A DNA stretch of 16,510 nucleotides, taken from positions 1 to 16,510 of the forward strand of contig JALWNR010000361.1 in the NCBI GenBank assembly GCA_027083715.1, written 5' to 3'. The notes under the pieces were generated by a model. That model did no database searches and was not told where the DNA came from. It worked only from the letters and a program-made list of their open reading frames with translations. Made by a program: the position numbers and the translations under genes. How positions within the stretch are numbered: the stretch's first letter is position 1; each line of letters opens with the position of its first letter. The DNA comes from Bacteroidales bacterium. Its GTDB lineage: Bacteria > Bacteroidota > Bacteroidia > Bacteroidales > NBLH01. Positions 8,121 to 15,657 of the stretch are shown one piece after another.

Positions 8121-8585
8121 CTAAAACGGTAAATCATCGGTCGCTTCATCAATATTAACATCCGGTTGTTCACCGGTTAATGGTGCATTCTCGATATTTT
8201 TAGCGGTTTCTGTTTGAGTTGTATTACTAACTGCTGTACCTGTTTCTGATGTACCCTCGCCGGCTCTACCAAGCATTTGTAAACTATTAGCTACAATTTC
8301 AGTAAAATATTTAGTTACACCGTCTTTTTCATACTGACGGTGTGTTATTTTACCTTCAATATAAAGTTGGCTTCCTTTTTTTACATATTTCTCTACCACT
8401 TGTGCCAACCCCCGCCATACCACAATATTATGCCATTCGGTATTGGTTACTTTTTCACCGTTTTTATCTTTATAGGTTTCACTGGTTGCCAATGTAAATC
8501 TTGCCACAGGAACATTATCACTAACATATTGAACTTCGGGGTCGCGACCTACATTACCAACTAAAATTGCTTTATTAACTCCCAT
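8121..8585 (-). CDS. ssb: Single-stranded DNA-binding protein
   Basis: A 154-residue SSB. Residues 1 to about 106 form the OB-fold, with the usual landmarks: N-terminal MGVNKAILVGNVGRDPE, an EWHNIVVW strand, and KGSQLYIEGK. A flexible Ser/Thr/Asn/Glu-rich linker leads to the acidic tip DDLPF (150-154), the part of SSB that recruits other replication and repair proteins. Length and layout are normal for a bacterial housekeeping SSB. It follows the HAD phosphatase gene by 28 bases on the same strand and may share its transcript. No Shine-Dalgarno sequence is present. The protein acts on single-stranded DNA at forks and repair sites in the cytoplasm. Confidence 0.95.
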   Translation of the reverse strand: MGVNKAILVGNVGRDPEVQYVSDNVPVARFTLATSETYKDKNGEKVTNTEWHNIVVWRGLAQVVEKYVKKGSQLYIEGKITHRQYEKDGVTKYFTEIVANSLQMLGRAGEGTSETGTAVSNTTQTETAKNIENAPLTGEQPDVNIDEATDDLPF

Positions 8586-8613
8586 AGTTATAAAATTAAA
8601 ATGAATAATAGGT

Positions 8614-9036
8614 TTATTTAAATAGCTTTATGAATTTGTCTTTAAAACTTTCCTGCTGTACCGGTTTAATATCAAAAAAATCCTCATTTTTAAACGGAAT
8701 ATTTTCATTAATTAATTTCCATATTACACTCCAACCCGGAAAACCTCCAATATTACGATCATCTATATAAATATCAGCATAGATTTTTCGGCTAATTGTT
8801 TCATCAAATTCTTCCTCCGGATAGTTTTTATTTACCGCATAAAATTCAATTCCATGTTCTTTACAAAACTCAACAGCATCATCTAACTCTTTTCCTGCAC
8901 GATAAGTCCATAAAATTAATCTATGCCCTTGTTTTTGCAATGCTTTAAGTGTTTCAAAAGCAAATAAATTTGGTTTTCCGATTTTAGGATACTCATGCCG
9001 AACAATAGTTCCGTCAAAATCTACTGCAATTATCAT
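8614..9036 (-). CDS. Small HAD-superfamily phosphatase
   Basis: A compact 140-residue HAD hydrolase. Motif I is DFDGT (6-10) with nucleophile Asp6 and general acid Asp8. Motif II is the Thr of LILWTYR (Thr44), motif III is probably Lys84 (SRKIYAD), and motif IV is IDD at 91-93. There is hardly any cap domain (C0 type). Small Bacteroides HAD proteins such as BT0820 have this size and the same YADIYIDDRN region. Phosphatase activity on a small phosphorylated metabolite is expected; the substrate cannot be told. It is the first gene before ssb, with a 28-base gap, and a candidate promoter box lies about 40 bases upstream of the start. Confidence 0.85.
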   Translation of the reverse strand: MIIAVDFDGTIVRHEYPKIGKPNLFAFETLKALQKQGHRLILWTYRAGKELDDAVEFCKEHGIEFYAVNKNYPEEEFDETISRKIYADIYIDDRNIGGFPGWSVIWKLINENIPFKNEDFFDIKPVQQESFKDKFIKLFK

Positions 9037-9077
9037 ATTTTAGCAACTAATTGTACCATATTTGAAAGATGGATATA

Positions 9078-9085
9078 CAAATTTA
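9078..9085 (-). promoter_or_regulatory. Possible Bacteroidota -7 box for the HAD/ssb genes
   Basis: On the - strand this reads TAAATTTG, an exact match to the Bacteroidota -7 consensus TAnnTTTG, and would give a leader of roughly 35 bases before the HAD start at 9036. No good TTTG -33 box sits 19-21 bases upstream, so the call rests on one box. Confidence 0.3.
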
Positions 9086-9149
9086 CACTATTTTTTTTAA
9101 TAAGAAATTTATATTACCAAATAAATGAGTATTTATTGAATTGAAAACC

Positions 9150-9171
9150 GGATAGGATTTAGCCCCTGTCC
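9150..9171 (-). terminator. Possible terminator after the PLP enzyme gene
   Basis: On the - strand GGACAGG and CCTATCC pair at six of seven positions around an 8-base loop, 27 bases past the stop of the PLP enzyme gene. Only a short U-run follows, so this is a weak candidate. A second, all-A/T stem (9120-9126 with 9131-9137) lies just beyond it. The rest of the gap 9037-9197 shows nothing else. Confidence 0.3.
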
Positions 9172-9197
9172 ATAAGAAAATTTATCATCTTAAAATA

Positions 9198-10514
9198 TTA
9201 ATAATTTTCAAAAGACTCCCATACTATTTTTTTGTACTTAGAGCGGTCAAAATGTTCACAATCGTCCACAGTTTTCACCTCATCAATTGTATAAGCAGCT
9301 TTGTGCATATAACCGTATGCACGATTTGCCGATTCGCCCATATTAATAAATACAGTCTCACCATCATTAATTAAACCACGTTTAAGTGCTTCAAAAAAGC
9401 CCAATAAACCGGCAGCAGAAGCCGGTCCAATTTTAATCACTCGTTCATAAGCCACCAAACGAATCATATCAAGAGCCAATTCCTCATGAACCGGAAAAAT
9501 ATCTCCTCCACTTTTTTTAACCAAAGGTCCCATTAAAGGATACATGCCCGGATTTCCGGTAGCAATTGTAGGAATCAGTGTTTCGGGATTTTCATAAATG
9601 GGATAATCTTTTTCCCAGCCTTGCGGGAAATTGGTTTTTTTAGCTTTTTCCCATGCATCAGCCATCGGAGCGCAACGATCTCCTTGTGAAAGTAAGAAAC
9701 GGGGAAGTTTTCCGAATATACCCAGTTCTTCAAAATCATTAAATGCTTTTTCAACGGCAAAAGGACCTGTTCCTCCACTAAGTGCTTGAATATACACATC
9801 GGGGGTTTTTCCTATAAGACGCAACATTTCAAATACTTGTGTTTTTTTTGCTTCAAGGCGTAGAGGGTCTAAATTACCACCGGTCATTAAAACATCATAC
9901 TTTTTTGCATAATCGGCAGCTACTTTTTTAGCGTAGGCATAATCTCCTTGCACATGAAATATTTTTTGTCCGTAAGTGCTAATATGCGCCATACTATCAG
10001 AAAAAGCATCACCGGGCATAAAAATAGCACAAGAAATTCCGGCTTTTGCCAAATAATGAGCAAACGCAGTTGCCGTATTTCCGGTACTTGCCACAACATA
10101 TTCTTTAATACCATGTTCTTTTAAAACACTGGCTGCCAGTGCACCACCCTTATCTTTAAATGTTCCGGTAGCAAAACTTTTGTCATTTCGATTTATGAAA
10201 ACTTCTAAGTTTAAGCCATACTTTCTTTTAGCATAATCCTCAAAAAAAGCCCATCGCTCAATCGGAGCAATTCCTTCACCATCGGTAACAATATTTTCTT
10301 TATTTTCAAGTGGTAAAAAATCAAAATAATGCCATAAACTTTCCGGACGGGCATCTTTACTAATTAATTCTTTAATTTTTTCTTTGGGTGTAGAATAAAT
10401 TGTATCAATCTTATTATCACCACATTGCGGGCATTTTTGATTATTCCCGAACCATTCTTTAAAACCTGAAATTTCATGTCCGCAAGTACGACACTTAAAG
10501 TAAAATTTTTTCAT
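9198..10514 (-). CDS. PLP-dependent threonine synthase-like enzyme, possible cysteate synthase
   Basis: A 438-residue fold-type II PLP enzyme. The N-terminus has a zinc-ribbon pattern (Cys8, Cys11, Cys28, Cys31). Lys120 in GTFKDKGG is the expected Schiff-base lysine, STGNTATAFAH (143-153) the phosphate loop, and SGGTGPFA a further cofactor or substrate loop. Automatic annotation would call it threonine synthase. Several stretches instead recall archaeal cysteate synthase as I remember it: the C..CG start, LWHYFDFLPLE at 60-70, GNTATAFAH, and FGKLPRFLLSQ followed by AP...AWE. Cysteate synthase makes L-cysteate from O-phosphoserine and sulfite. The genes just upstream on this strand import sulfate and reduce it to sulfite, which fits. 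The assignment to the superfamily is firm; the choice between threonine and cysteate synthase is inference. It is separated from cysQ by 116 bases holding a palindromic repeat. Confidence 0.85.
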   Translation of the reverse strand: MKKFYFKCRTCGHEISGFKEWFGNNQKCPQCGDNKIDTIYSTPKEKIKELISKDARPESLWHYFDFLPLENKENIVTDGEGIAPIERWAFFEDYAKRKYGLNLEVFINRNDKSFATGTFKDKGGALAASVLKEHGIKEYVVASTGNTATAFAHYLAKAGISCAIFMPGDAFSDSMAHISTYGQKIFHVQGDYAYAKKVAADYAKKYDVLMTGGNLDPLRLEAKKTQVFEMLRLIGKTPDVYIQALSGGTGPFAVEKAFNDFEELGIFGKLPRFLLSQGDRCAPMADAWEKAKKTNFPQGWEKDYPIYENPETLIPTIATGNPGMYPLMGPLVKKSGGDIFPVHEELALDMIRLVAYERVIKIGPASAAGLLGFFEALKRGLINDGETVFINMGESANRAYGYMHKAAYTIDEVKTVDDCEHFDRSKYKKIVWESFENY

Positions 10515-10553
10515 TATTTATTTTATTTATTATTTCTATTATTCGCTGTAGCT

Positions 10554-10622
10554 CATGAGGGCTAAAGCCGTTACCACATAGCTTGTTCAGCTAATGAGGA
10601 GTAACCGCTTTGCTCTCACATG
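10554..10622. repeat. Compound palindromic repeat between cysQ and the PLP gene
   Basis: TGAGGGCTAAAGCCGTTAC (10556-10574) is an imperfect inverted repeat of GTAACCGCTTTGCTCTCA (10601-10618), with one substitution in each half and one base missing. Between them TAGCT (10579-10583) pairs with AGCTA (10589-10593). AGCTCATGAGG (10550-10560) and AGCTAATGAGG (10589-10599) are direct repeats with one difference. The structure can fold as a cruciform or RNA hairpin in the leader of the PLP enzyme gene. No U-run follows, so it is not a normal terminator. Confidence 0.55.
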
Positions 10623-10630
10623 TACTTATT

Positions 10631-11458
10631 TTAATATAAGACCTCCGTTTTTGCAATAAACCAAGGATTTAATAAATGTTCTTTATTGTATTGTAGTTCT
10701 TGTCCTGTTTCATTACTTATTACATTTCCACCGGCGGCTTTCAAAATGGCATGACCTGCTGCAATATCCCATTCCATTGTGGGTGCAAAACGCGGATAAA
10801 CATCTGCTTGTCCGGCAGCCAGCAAACATAATTTTAATGAACTTCCGATACTTGTTATTTCAATATTACTGTATTTTTCTTTTAATTTTTCAATAAACAA
10901 TTTTGTTTCATCAGACAGATGTGAACGACTGGCAACCACACGATATTCTCGTTTGGTTTTTAAAGGTATTTCTATTTTATTAAGCCGTATATAGTCTAAA
11001 ATATCTTCCGGTTTTCTTTTGCTCAGGTCAAAATCAACGAAAAAAGCATCCCCTGATAGCTCATTAAAATATAAAGATTTTAAAACAGGAGCATAAATTA
11101 CGCCCATAATAGTTACACCGTTTTTTATTAAGGCAATATTCACAGTAAACTCACCATTTTGCTTTATAAATTCTTTTGTGCCGTCAAGTGGATCAACTAC
11201 CCAAAGGTATTCCCATTTTTTGCGTTCAGAATATGAAAGATGCCTTCCTTCCTCACTTAAAACAGGAATACCTGTTTTGTTTAAATATTCAACAATTTTA
11301 TTGTGTGCATTTTTATCTGCTTGTGTTAAAGGAGATTTATCTTCTTTAAACTCAATATTGAAATTATCTGAATTATATATATTCAAAATTTCATCACCTG
11401 CTAAAATACATGCTAAAACAGCAGTATTTAATAGTTTGTTTGATTTATCTAACTGCAT
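10631..11458 (-). CDS. cysQ: 3'(2'),5'-bisphosphate nucleotidase CysQ
   Basis: A 275-residue member of the inositol monophosphatase/FIG superfamily. It shows the three metal-site elements: SEEG (68-71) with Glu69/Glu70, DPLDGT (89-94) in WVVDPLDGTKEF, and Asp231 in MEWDIAAGHAIL. These, with the length and KSPLTQADKNAH near the start, are typical of CysQ. The enzyme removes the 3' phosphate from adenosine 3',5'-bisphosphate (PAP), giving AMP, in the cytoplasm; PAP is a by-product of PAPS use. It follows the SLC13 transporter gene by only 14 bases and is surely co-transcribed with it, a pairing also seen in Bacteroides. Its presence beside an APS-type rather than a PAPS-type reductase is notable, because APS reduction does not yield PAP. 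Other inositol-phosphatase-like activities cannot be excluded. Confidence 0.92.
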   Translation of the reverse strand: MQLDKSNKLLNTAVLACILAGDEILNIYNSDNFNIEFKEDKSPLTQADKNAHNKIVEYLNKTGIPVLSEEGRHLSYSERKKWEYLWVVDPLDGTKEFIKQNGEFTVNIALIKNGVTIMGVIYAPVLKSLYFNELSGDAFFVDFDLSKRKPEDILDYIRLNKIEIPLKTKREYRVVASRSHLSDETKLFIEKLKEKYSNIEITSIGSSLKLCLLAAGQADVYPRFAPTMEWDIAAGHAILKAAGGNVISNETGQELQYNKEHLLNPWFIAKTEVLY

Positions 11459-11472
11459 ATCAAAAAAATAAT

Positions 11473-13248
11473 TTACAAATATAGAAAACTAAGAATTAGA
11501 ACGGTTACAATCATATAAATAATTGTTAATGGTGTACCTACGATTAAAAAATCTTTAAATCGATATCCTCCCGGACCATATACCATTAAATTGGTTTGAT
11601 AACCTATCGGTGTCATAAAATTAGCAGCCGCAGCAAAAGCCACTACCAGAATAAAAGGAGTAGTATCTACTCCTAGATGCAATGCAACAGTTAATGAAAT
11701 TGGAAATACAATAGCTACAGCAGCCTTGTTTGTAATAAAAGCAGCTAACAAACTGGTTATAAGATATACACCCACAAGCAAACCATATTTTCCCAATGGT
11801 TTAAAAACATACATCATCCCATTGGCAAGTGTATCAGCAACACCGGTTTTTATCATAGCAGTTCCTAATGCCAACGACAAAGCAATAATTAAAGCTAATT
11901 GATAATCAACACTTTTAGCTAAATCTTTTGGACTAACTATATTTAATAATTGCGTTATAATAAGCAAAATAAGCAAGCCCGTGAATAATTTTGCCAAACC
12001 TACAACATTTAGAATAATTACTAAAAGCATCCCTCCTACCAAAACAAAAGTTCGTAAAGCACCTAAGCGCCTTATTTCTTTAATTTTAGATATTGTATAA
12101 AAATCATTAGTTGATTTGGCAATTTCCTGAAACTGACTTCCGACCATAAGCAATAAAGCATCTCCTGCTCGTAGTTCTACATTAGCAATCTGCCCGGTAA
12201 GGCTTTCACCATTTCGGTGAACAGCTAAAACCGTAGCATCATACTTACCCCTAAAGTTTTCTTCCAAAATCTTTTTTCCGATCAAATTTGATTTGTGAGA
12301 AACCACAATTTCCACAACTTCAGTCTGCTTTTTCTTTGAAAACATTCCCACCGACGGGATTACCAAATTCTTGTCAGCATTAACCAAATCGGCAATACTT
12401 TCTTTATTTCCTGCAAAGGTTAAAACATCTTCTTCTTCAAAAATAAAATCAGTAGCTATTTGATCAAACAAAATCCCATTACGTAATACTTCAACCAGAA
12501 TAAAGCCTTCATTTTTCAAAAACGGAACATTACAACGTTCAACACCAATAAATTCACTTCCTTTTTTTATTTGTAATTGAAAAAGATACTTCCTGTCTGC
12601 ATCTGCCGTAACTTCCATTGTTTGTGTTTTATCAGGTAACAAGCGGTACCCGATAAAAAGCATATACAAAGTTCCTATAATTACCATTGGAACACCTACA
12701 TATGCAAAATCAAAAATTTCCAAAGGTCTTAATCCGGGAATTATTGTCTGATCAACTACCAATCCATTGACAATCATATTTGTTGATGTACCTATCAGTG
12801 TAATACAACCACCCATAATAGCACCAAAAGAAAGTGGAATTAATAATTTAGATACAGAGGATTTGTTCTTTTTACTCCAATTGTGAATATAAGGTATAAG
12901 TATTGCTACTAATGGAGTATTATTTAAGAAAGCCGATAATGGAGCTACAACAATCATCATGCGAAGCATAAATCGCCTCGGAGTTTTAGCATATTTAAAA
13001 AACTTATCGAAAAAGATATCTAAAATAGTAGTTCGCCGAAAAATATCACCAACTAGCAAAAGCATGATTATGTTCATAATCTGCTCATTGGCAAAACCCG
13101 ACAAAATTTCAGAAGGAGTAATCACTCTAAATGCAGATAAAAATGCAATAGCAATGACAAAAGTAAATCCGGGACCAACAATCTCGAAATACAACGAAAA
13201 AATGATAAAAAGTATTGCTAATAAAACCAGTATTGCATCAATACCCAT
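11473..13248 (-). CDS. SLC13-family anion transporter with two RCK_C domains, probable sulfate permease
   Basis: A 591-residue inner-membrane transporter. The N-terminal membrane half (1 to about 205) contains the signature GTSTN (153-157) and an SAFLNNTPLVAILIP helix-loop. A soluble insert of about residues 215-390 looks like two tandem RCK_C (TrkA-C) domains, including EFIGVERCNVPFL and LIGKKILEENFRG. The C-terminal membrane half carries the second signature PIGYQTN (547-553). This layout is the sodium/sulfate (SLC13, SAC1-like) group. Substrate assignment as sulfate rests on position: it lies between cysN and cysQ on one strand, with cysQ 14 bases downstream. The RCK_C domains may sense a ligand. 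A terminator-like hairpin lies directly upstream of the start. The TrkA-C resemblance alone could mislead towards potassium transport, but the membrane domain is SLC13. Confidence 0.88.
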   Translation of the reverse strand: MGIDAILVLLAILFIIFSLYFEIVGPGFTFVIAIAFLSAFRVITPSEILSGFANEQIMNIIMLLLVGDIFRRTTILDIFFDKFFKYAKTPRRFMLRMMIVVAPLSAFLNNTPLVAILIPYIHNWSKKNKSSVSKLLIPLSFGAIMGGCITLIGTSTNMIVNGLVVDQTIIPGLRPLEIFDFAYVGVPMVIIGTLYMLFIGYRLLPDKTQTMEVTADADRKYLFQLQIKKGSEFIGVERCNVPFLKNEGFILVEVLRNGILFDQIATDFIFEEEDVLTFAGNKESIADLVNADKNLVIPSVGMFSKKKQTEVVEIVVSHKSNLIGKKILEENFRGKYDATVLAVHRNGESLTGQIANVELRAGDALLLMVGSQFQEIAKSTNDFYTISKIKEIRRLGALRTFVLVGGMLLVIILNVVGLAKLFTGLLILLIITQLLNIVSPKDLAKSVDYQLALIIALSLALGTAMIKTGVADTLANGMMYVFKPLGKYGLLVGVYLITSLLAAFITNKAAVAIVFPISLTVALHLGVDTTPFILVVAFAAAANFMTPIGYQTNLMVYGPGGYRFKDFLIVGTPLTIIYMIVTVLILSFLYL

Positions 13249-13261
13249 ATGTGCTTACTTT

Positions 13262-13311
13262 AAAAAAATATCCTGAAATTTTCATAAAAATATATGAAAT
13301 TTTCAGGATAT
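13262..13311 (-). terminator. Terminator or attenuator hairpin between cysN and the transporter
   Basis: ATATCCTGAAATTTTCATA (13268-13286) and TATGAAATTTTCAGGATAT (13293-13311) pair at 18 of 19 positions around a 6-base loop. On the - strand the stem is followed by a run of seven U (13268-13262), the pattern of an intrinsic terminator. The stem lies 22 bases after the cysN stop, and the U-run ends 13 bases before the transporter start, leaving no room for a promoter in between. Either it ends cysN transcripts, with the transporter promoter located inside cysN or the stem, or it attenuates read-through. Confidence 0.75.
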
Positions 13312-13332
13312 ATAAATATTTTACAAAAACTT

Positions 13333-14604
13333 TTAAACAATCATTCCGGCAGCAACGGTTTCATTGGTAGCTTCATCGATAATAATTAAACTACCCGTAT
13401 TTCTATTTTTACGATATGAATCGTAAAACAAAGCCGCAGTTGTTTTTATCTTTATTCTGGCAATATCATTCATTCCCACCTTTTTATCATCAAAGTTTCG
13501 TTCTAAAGTATTCACATCTACTTTATAACTTATATCTTTAATCATGCAACGCGCATCTTTGGTTGTATGTTTGATTGCATATTTTCCGCCGGGCATTAGA
13601 GCTTTTTCATTAAACCAGCATACCATTAAATCAATTTCCTGAGAAACTTTCGGTAAACTGTTTTTATTCACAATCATATCTCCACGACTAATGTCAATAT
13701 CATCTTCCAGCGTTATAGTAACCGATTGTGGTTTAGCGGCTGTTTTTAAAGAATCTTTATAAAAATCAATGGTTTTAATCTTTGTTGTTAATTCTGACGG
13801 GTAAACTTTAACTTCATCACCTACTCTAAAAATACCTCCTTCAATTTTTCCGGCGTATCCGCGATAATCATGAAACTCATCAGACTGTGGGCGAATTACA
13901 TACTGAACAGGAAAACGACCATCAATATGGTTTTGATCTGAACCAATGTAGATGTTCTCTAAGGTGTATAATAAAGTTGCTCCATTATACCAATCCATGT
14001 TTTTAGACCGATCCACAACATTATCACCTTTTAAAGCACTAATTGGAATAAAACGAATATCGTTTATATCCAGTTTTGGCGCAAAAGACATAAATTGTTT
14101 ACGAATATTTTCATATACATCTTCCTTATAATCAACCAAATCCATCTTATTAATACAAACAATAACATGAGGAATTTGCAACAAAGAAGCTATAAATGAA
14201 TGGCGAAGAGTTTGCTCCACCACACCATTTCTTGCATCTACTAAAATAAGTGCCAAATTAGCAGTTGATGCTCCGGTAACCATGTTACGAGTGTATTGAA
14301 CATGTCCGGGAGTATCGGCAATAATGAATTTACGTTTTGGAGTTGCAAAATAGCGATAAGCTACATCAATTGTAATACCTTGTTCGCGCTCGGCACGTAA
14401 ACCATCGGTTAACAAAGCCAAATCTACATGTTCATCTCCACGTTTTTTACTGGTACGTTCAATTGACTCTAATTGATCTTCAAAAATTGCTTTACTGTCG
14501 TATAATAATCTTCCTATAAGCGTACTTTTGCCATCATCAACACTTCCTGCTGTGGTGAAACGCAAAAGTTCCATATCTAAATATCCTTTTGTTTTATTTT
14601 CCAT
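13333..14604 (-). CDS. cysN: Sulfate adenylyltransferase large subunit (GTPase) CysN
   Basis: A 423-residue translational-GTPase-family protein that with CysD converts sulfate and ATP to APS, driven by GTP hydrolysis. It shows the P-loop GSVDDGKST (20-28), the switch I region at GITIDVAYRYF (from 76), DTPGH (97-101) and NKMD (152-155), followed by beta-barrel domains. The length fits the CysN-only form; there is no fused APS kinase (CysC) domain. The start at 14604 is a reasonable choice; Met11 (MELLRFTTAG) is a possible alternative, since many CysN proteins start about there. It lies 126 bases after cysD, a longer gap than elsewhere in the cluster, and is followed by a terminator-like hairpin. 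Confidence 0.95.
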   Translation of the reverse strand: MENKTKGYLDMELLRFTTAGSVDDGKSTLIGRLLYDSKAIFEDQLESIERTSKKRGDEHVDLALLTDGLRAEREQGITIDVAYRYFATPKRKFIIADTPGHVQYTRNMVTGASTANLALILVDARNGVVEQTLRHSFIASLLQIPHVIVCINKMDLVDYKEDVYENIRKQFMSFAPKLDINDIRFIPISALKGDNVVDRSKNMDWYNGATLLYTLENIYIGSDQNHIDGRFPVQYVIRPQSDEFHDYRGYAGKIEGGIFRVGDEVKVYPSELTTKIKTIDFYKDSLKTAAKPQSVTITLEDDIDISRGDMIVNKNSLPKVSQEIDLMVCWFNEKALMPGGKYAIKHTTKDARCMIKDISYKVDVNTLERNFDDKKVGMNDIARIKIKTTAALFYDSYRKNRNTGSLIIIDEATNETVAAGMIV

Positions 14605-14693
14605 TATTTTATTTTTTTCTAAGGAACTTTTTTACTGTTAAGACCTGTATTTAACTAATTTTATTGTTTAATTTTATTATGATAATTAATTAT

Positions 14694-14729
14694 AAACATT
14701 TTGAAGTCCTTGCAAACATTCAAAAGTTT
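14694..14729 (-). other. Hairpin in the cysD-cysN gap
   Basis: On the - strand, directly after the cysD stop, AAACTTTTGAA pairs with TTCAAAATGTTT (one bulged base) across a 13-base loop. It is A/T-rich and not followed by a U-run, so it is more likely an RNA-stability or processing element than a terminator, if it does anything. The rest of the gap 14605-14730 is A/T-rich with no recognisable gene. Confidence 0.3.
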
Positions 14730-14730
14730 A

Positions 14731-15636
14731 TTAAAAATAACCTTCTTTTTTTCGATCTTCCATAGCTGCCTCAGAGCGTTTATCGTCGGCACGTCCGCCA
14801 CGTTCTGTTACACGTGTAGCAGCAATTTCAGCAATAATATCTTCCAAAGTATTGGCTTTAGATAAGGTTACGCCTGTACAAGTAATATCGCCAATAGTAC
14901 GGCAACGAACATCCATTTCTACAACTTCTTCATTATCTTTAAGTTTCATAAACGGAGCAAGTGCCAACCAAGTGCCATCGCGCTTAAACACTTTTCGTTT
15001 ATGCGTAAAATACAAGTCAGGGATGTCAATATTTTCCATGTAAATATATTGCCAAACATCCATTTCTGTCCAGTTACTGATTGGGAAAACACGAAAATGC
15101 TCCCCCATTTTTTTTCGACCATTGTACAATGACCATAATTCGGGGCGTTGATTTTTGGGATCCCATTGTCCAAACTCATCACGATGAGAGAAGAAACGTT
15201 CTTTAGCACGTGCTTTTTCTTCATCACGTCGTCCACCACCCAATGCAGCATCTATTTTCAGTTCTTCAATTGAATCAAGTAACGTTGTAGTTTGCAATAA
15301 GTTACGACTTGCATTTATTCCTGTTTCTTCAACTACTTTTCCTTGATCAATTGTGTCTTGCACATAACGAACAATTAATTCAGCACCTGTTTCTTTAGCC
15401 AATCGATCTCTAAACTCAATAGTTTCGTCAAAATTGTGTCCTGTATCAATATGCATTAGAGGAAAAGGTATTCTTGCCGGATGAAATGCTTTTCTTGCTA
15501 AATGCACCATAACTATTGAGTCTTTTCCACCGGAGAAGAGTAACACTGGATTTTCAAACTGAGCAGCAACTTCACGCATTACGTGAATAGACTCTGATTC
15601 TAATTCTCTTAAATGATTAATGATAATTTTATCCAT
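14731..15636 (-). CDS. cysD: Sulfate adenylyltransferase small subunit CysD
   Basis: A 301-residue PP-loop ATP pyrophosphatase-fold protein, the catalytic subunit of ATP sulfurylase: it forms APS and pyrophosphate from ATP and sulfate together with the GTPase CysN. The pyrophosphate-binding loop SGGKDS sits at 35-40; HIDTGHNFDETIEFRD, a LGGGRRDEEKARAKERFFS block and the C-terminal RGGRADDKRSEAAMEDRKK block are all strongly conserved in CysD. The length is the usual one and there is no sign of damage. It starts 21 bases after cysH ends, consistent with one transcript, and precedes cysN. Confidence 0.97.
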   Translation of the reverse strand: MDKIIINHLRELESESIHVMREVAAQFENPVLLFSGGKDSIVMVHLARKAFHPARIPFPLMHIDTGHNFDETIEFRDRLAKETGAELIVRYVQDTIDQGKVVEETGINASRNLLQTTTLLDSIEELKIDAALGGGRRDEEKARAKERFFSHRDEFGQWDPKNQRPELWSLYNGRKKMGEHFRVFPISNWTEMDVWQYIYMENIDIPDLYFTHKRKVFKRDGTWLALAPFMKLKDNEEVVEMDVRCRTIGDITCTGVTLSKANTLEDIIAEIAATRVTERGGRADDKRSEAAMEDRKKEGYF

Positions 15637-15657
15637 GGTTTGTAAATTGTTTCTTAA

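Noticed and set aside
8340..8564. A 74-codon + strand frame opposite ssb
   Set aside because: It is the complement of a clear SSB OB-fold; no family resemblance of its own.
9120..9137. AATAAAT-GAGT-ATTTATT stem in the gap before the HAD gene
   Set aside because: All A/T pairs, no U-run in the relevant direction, and such stems arise often by chance here.
11178..11471. A 97-codon + strand frame opposite cysQ
   Set aside because: cysQ has all metal-site motifs in the other strand; this is a shadow.
11473..13248. Possible potassium (Trk/Kef-like) transporter because of the RCK_C domains
   Set aside because: The membrane domain carries the SLC13 signatures GTSTN and PIGYQTN; the RCK_C insert is common in this transporter group.
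14689..14716. TTTGCA and TATAAT spaced 16 bases on the - strand before cysN, looking like a sigma-70 promoter
   Set aside because: Bacteroidota use a different consensus (TTTG and TAnnTTTG), and matches of this quality are expected by chance in A/T-rich DNA.
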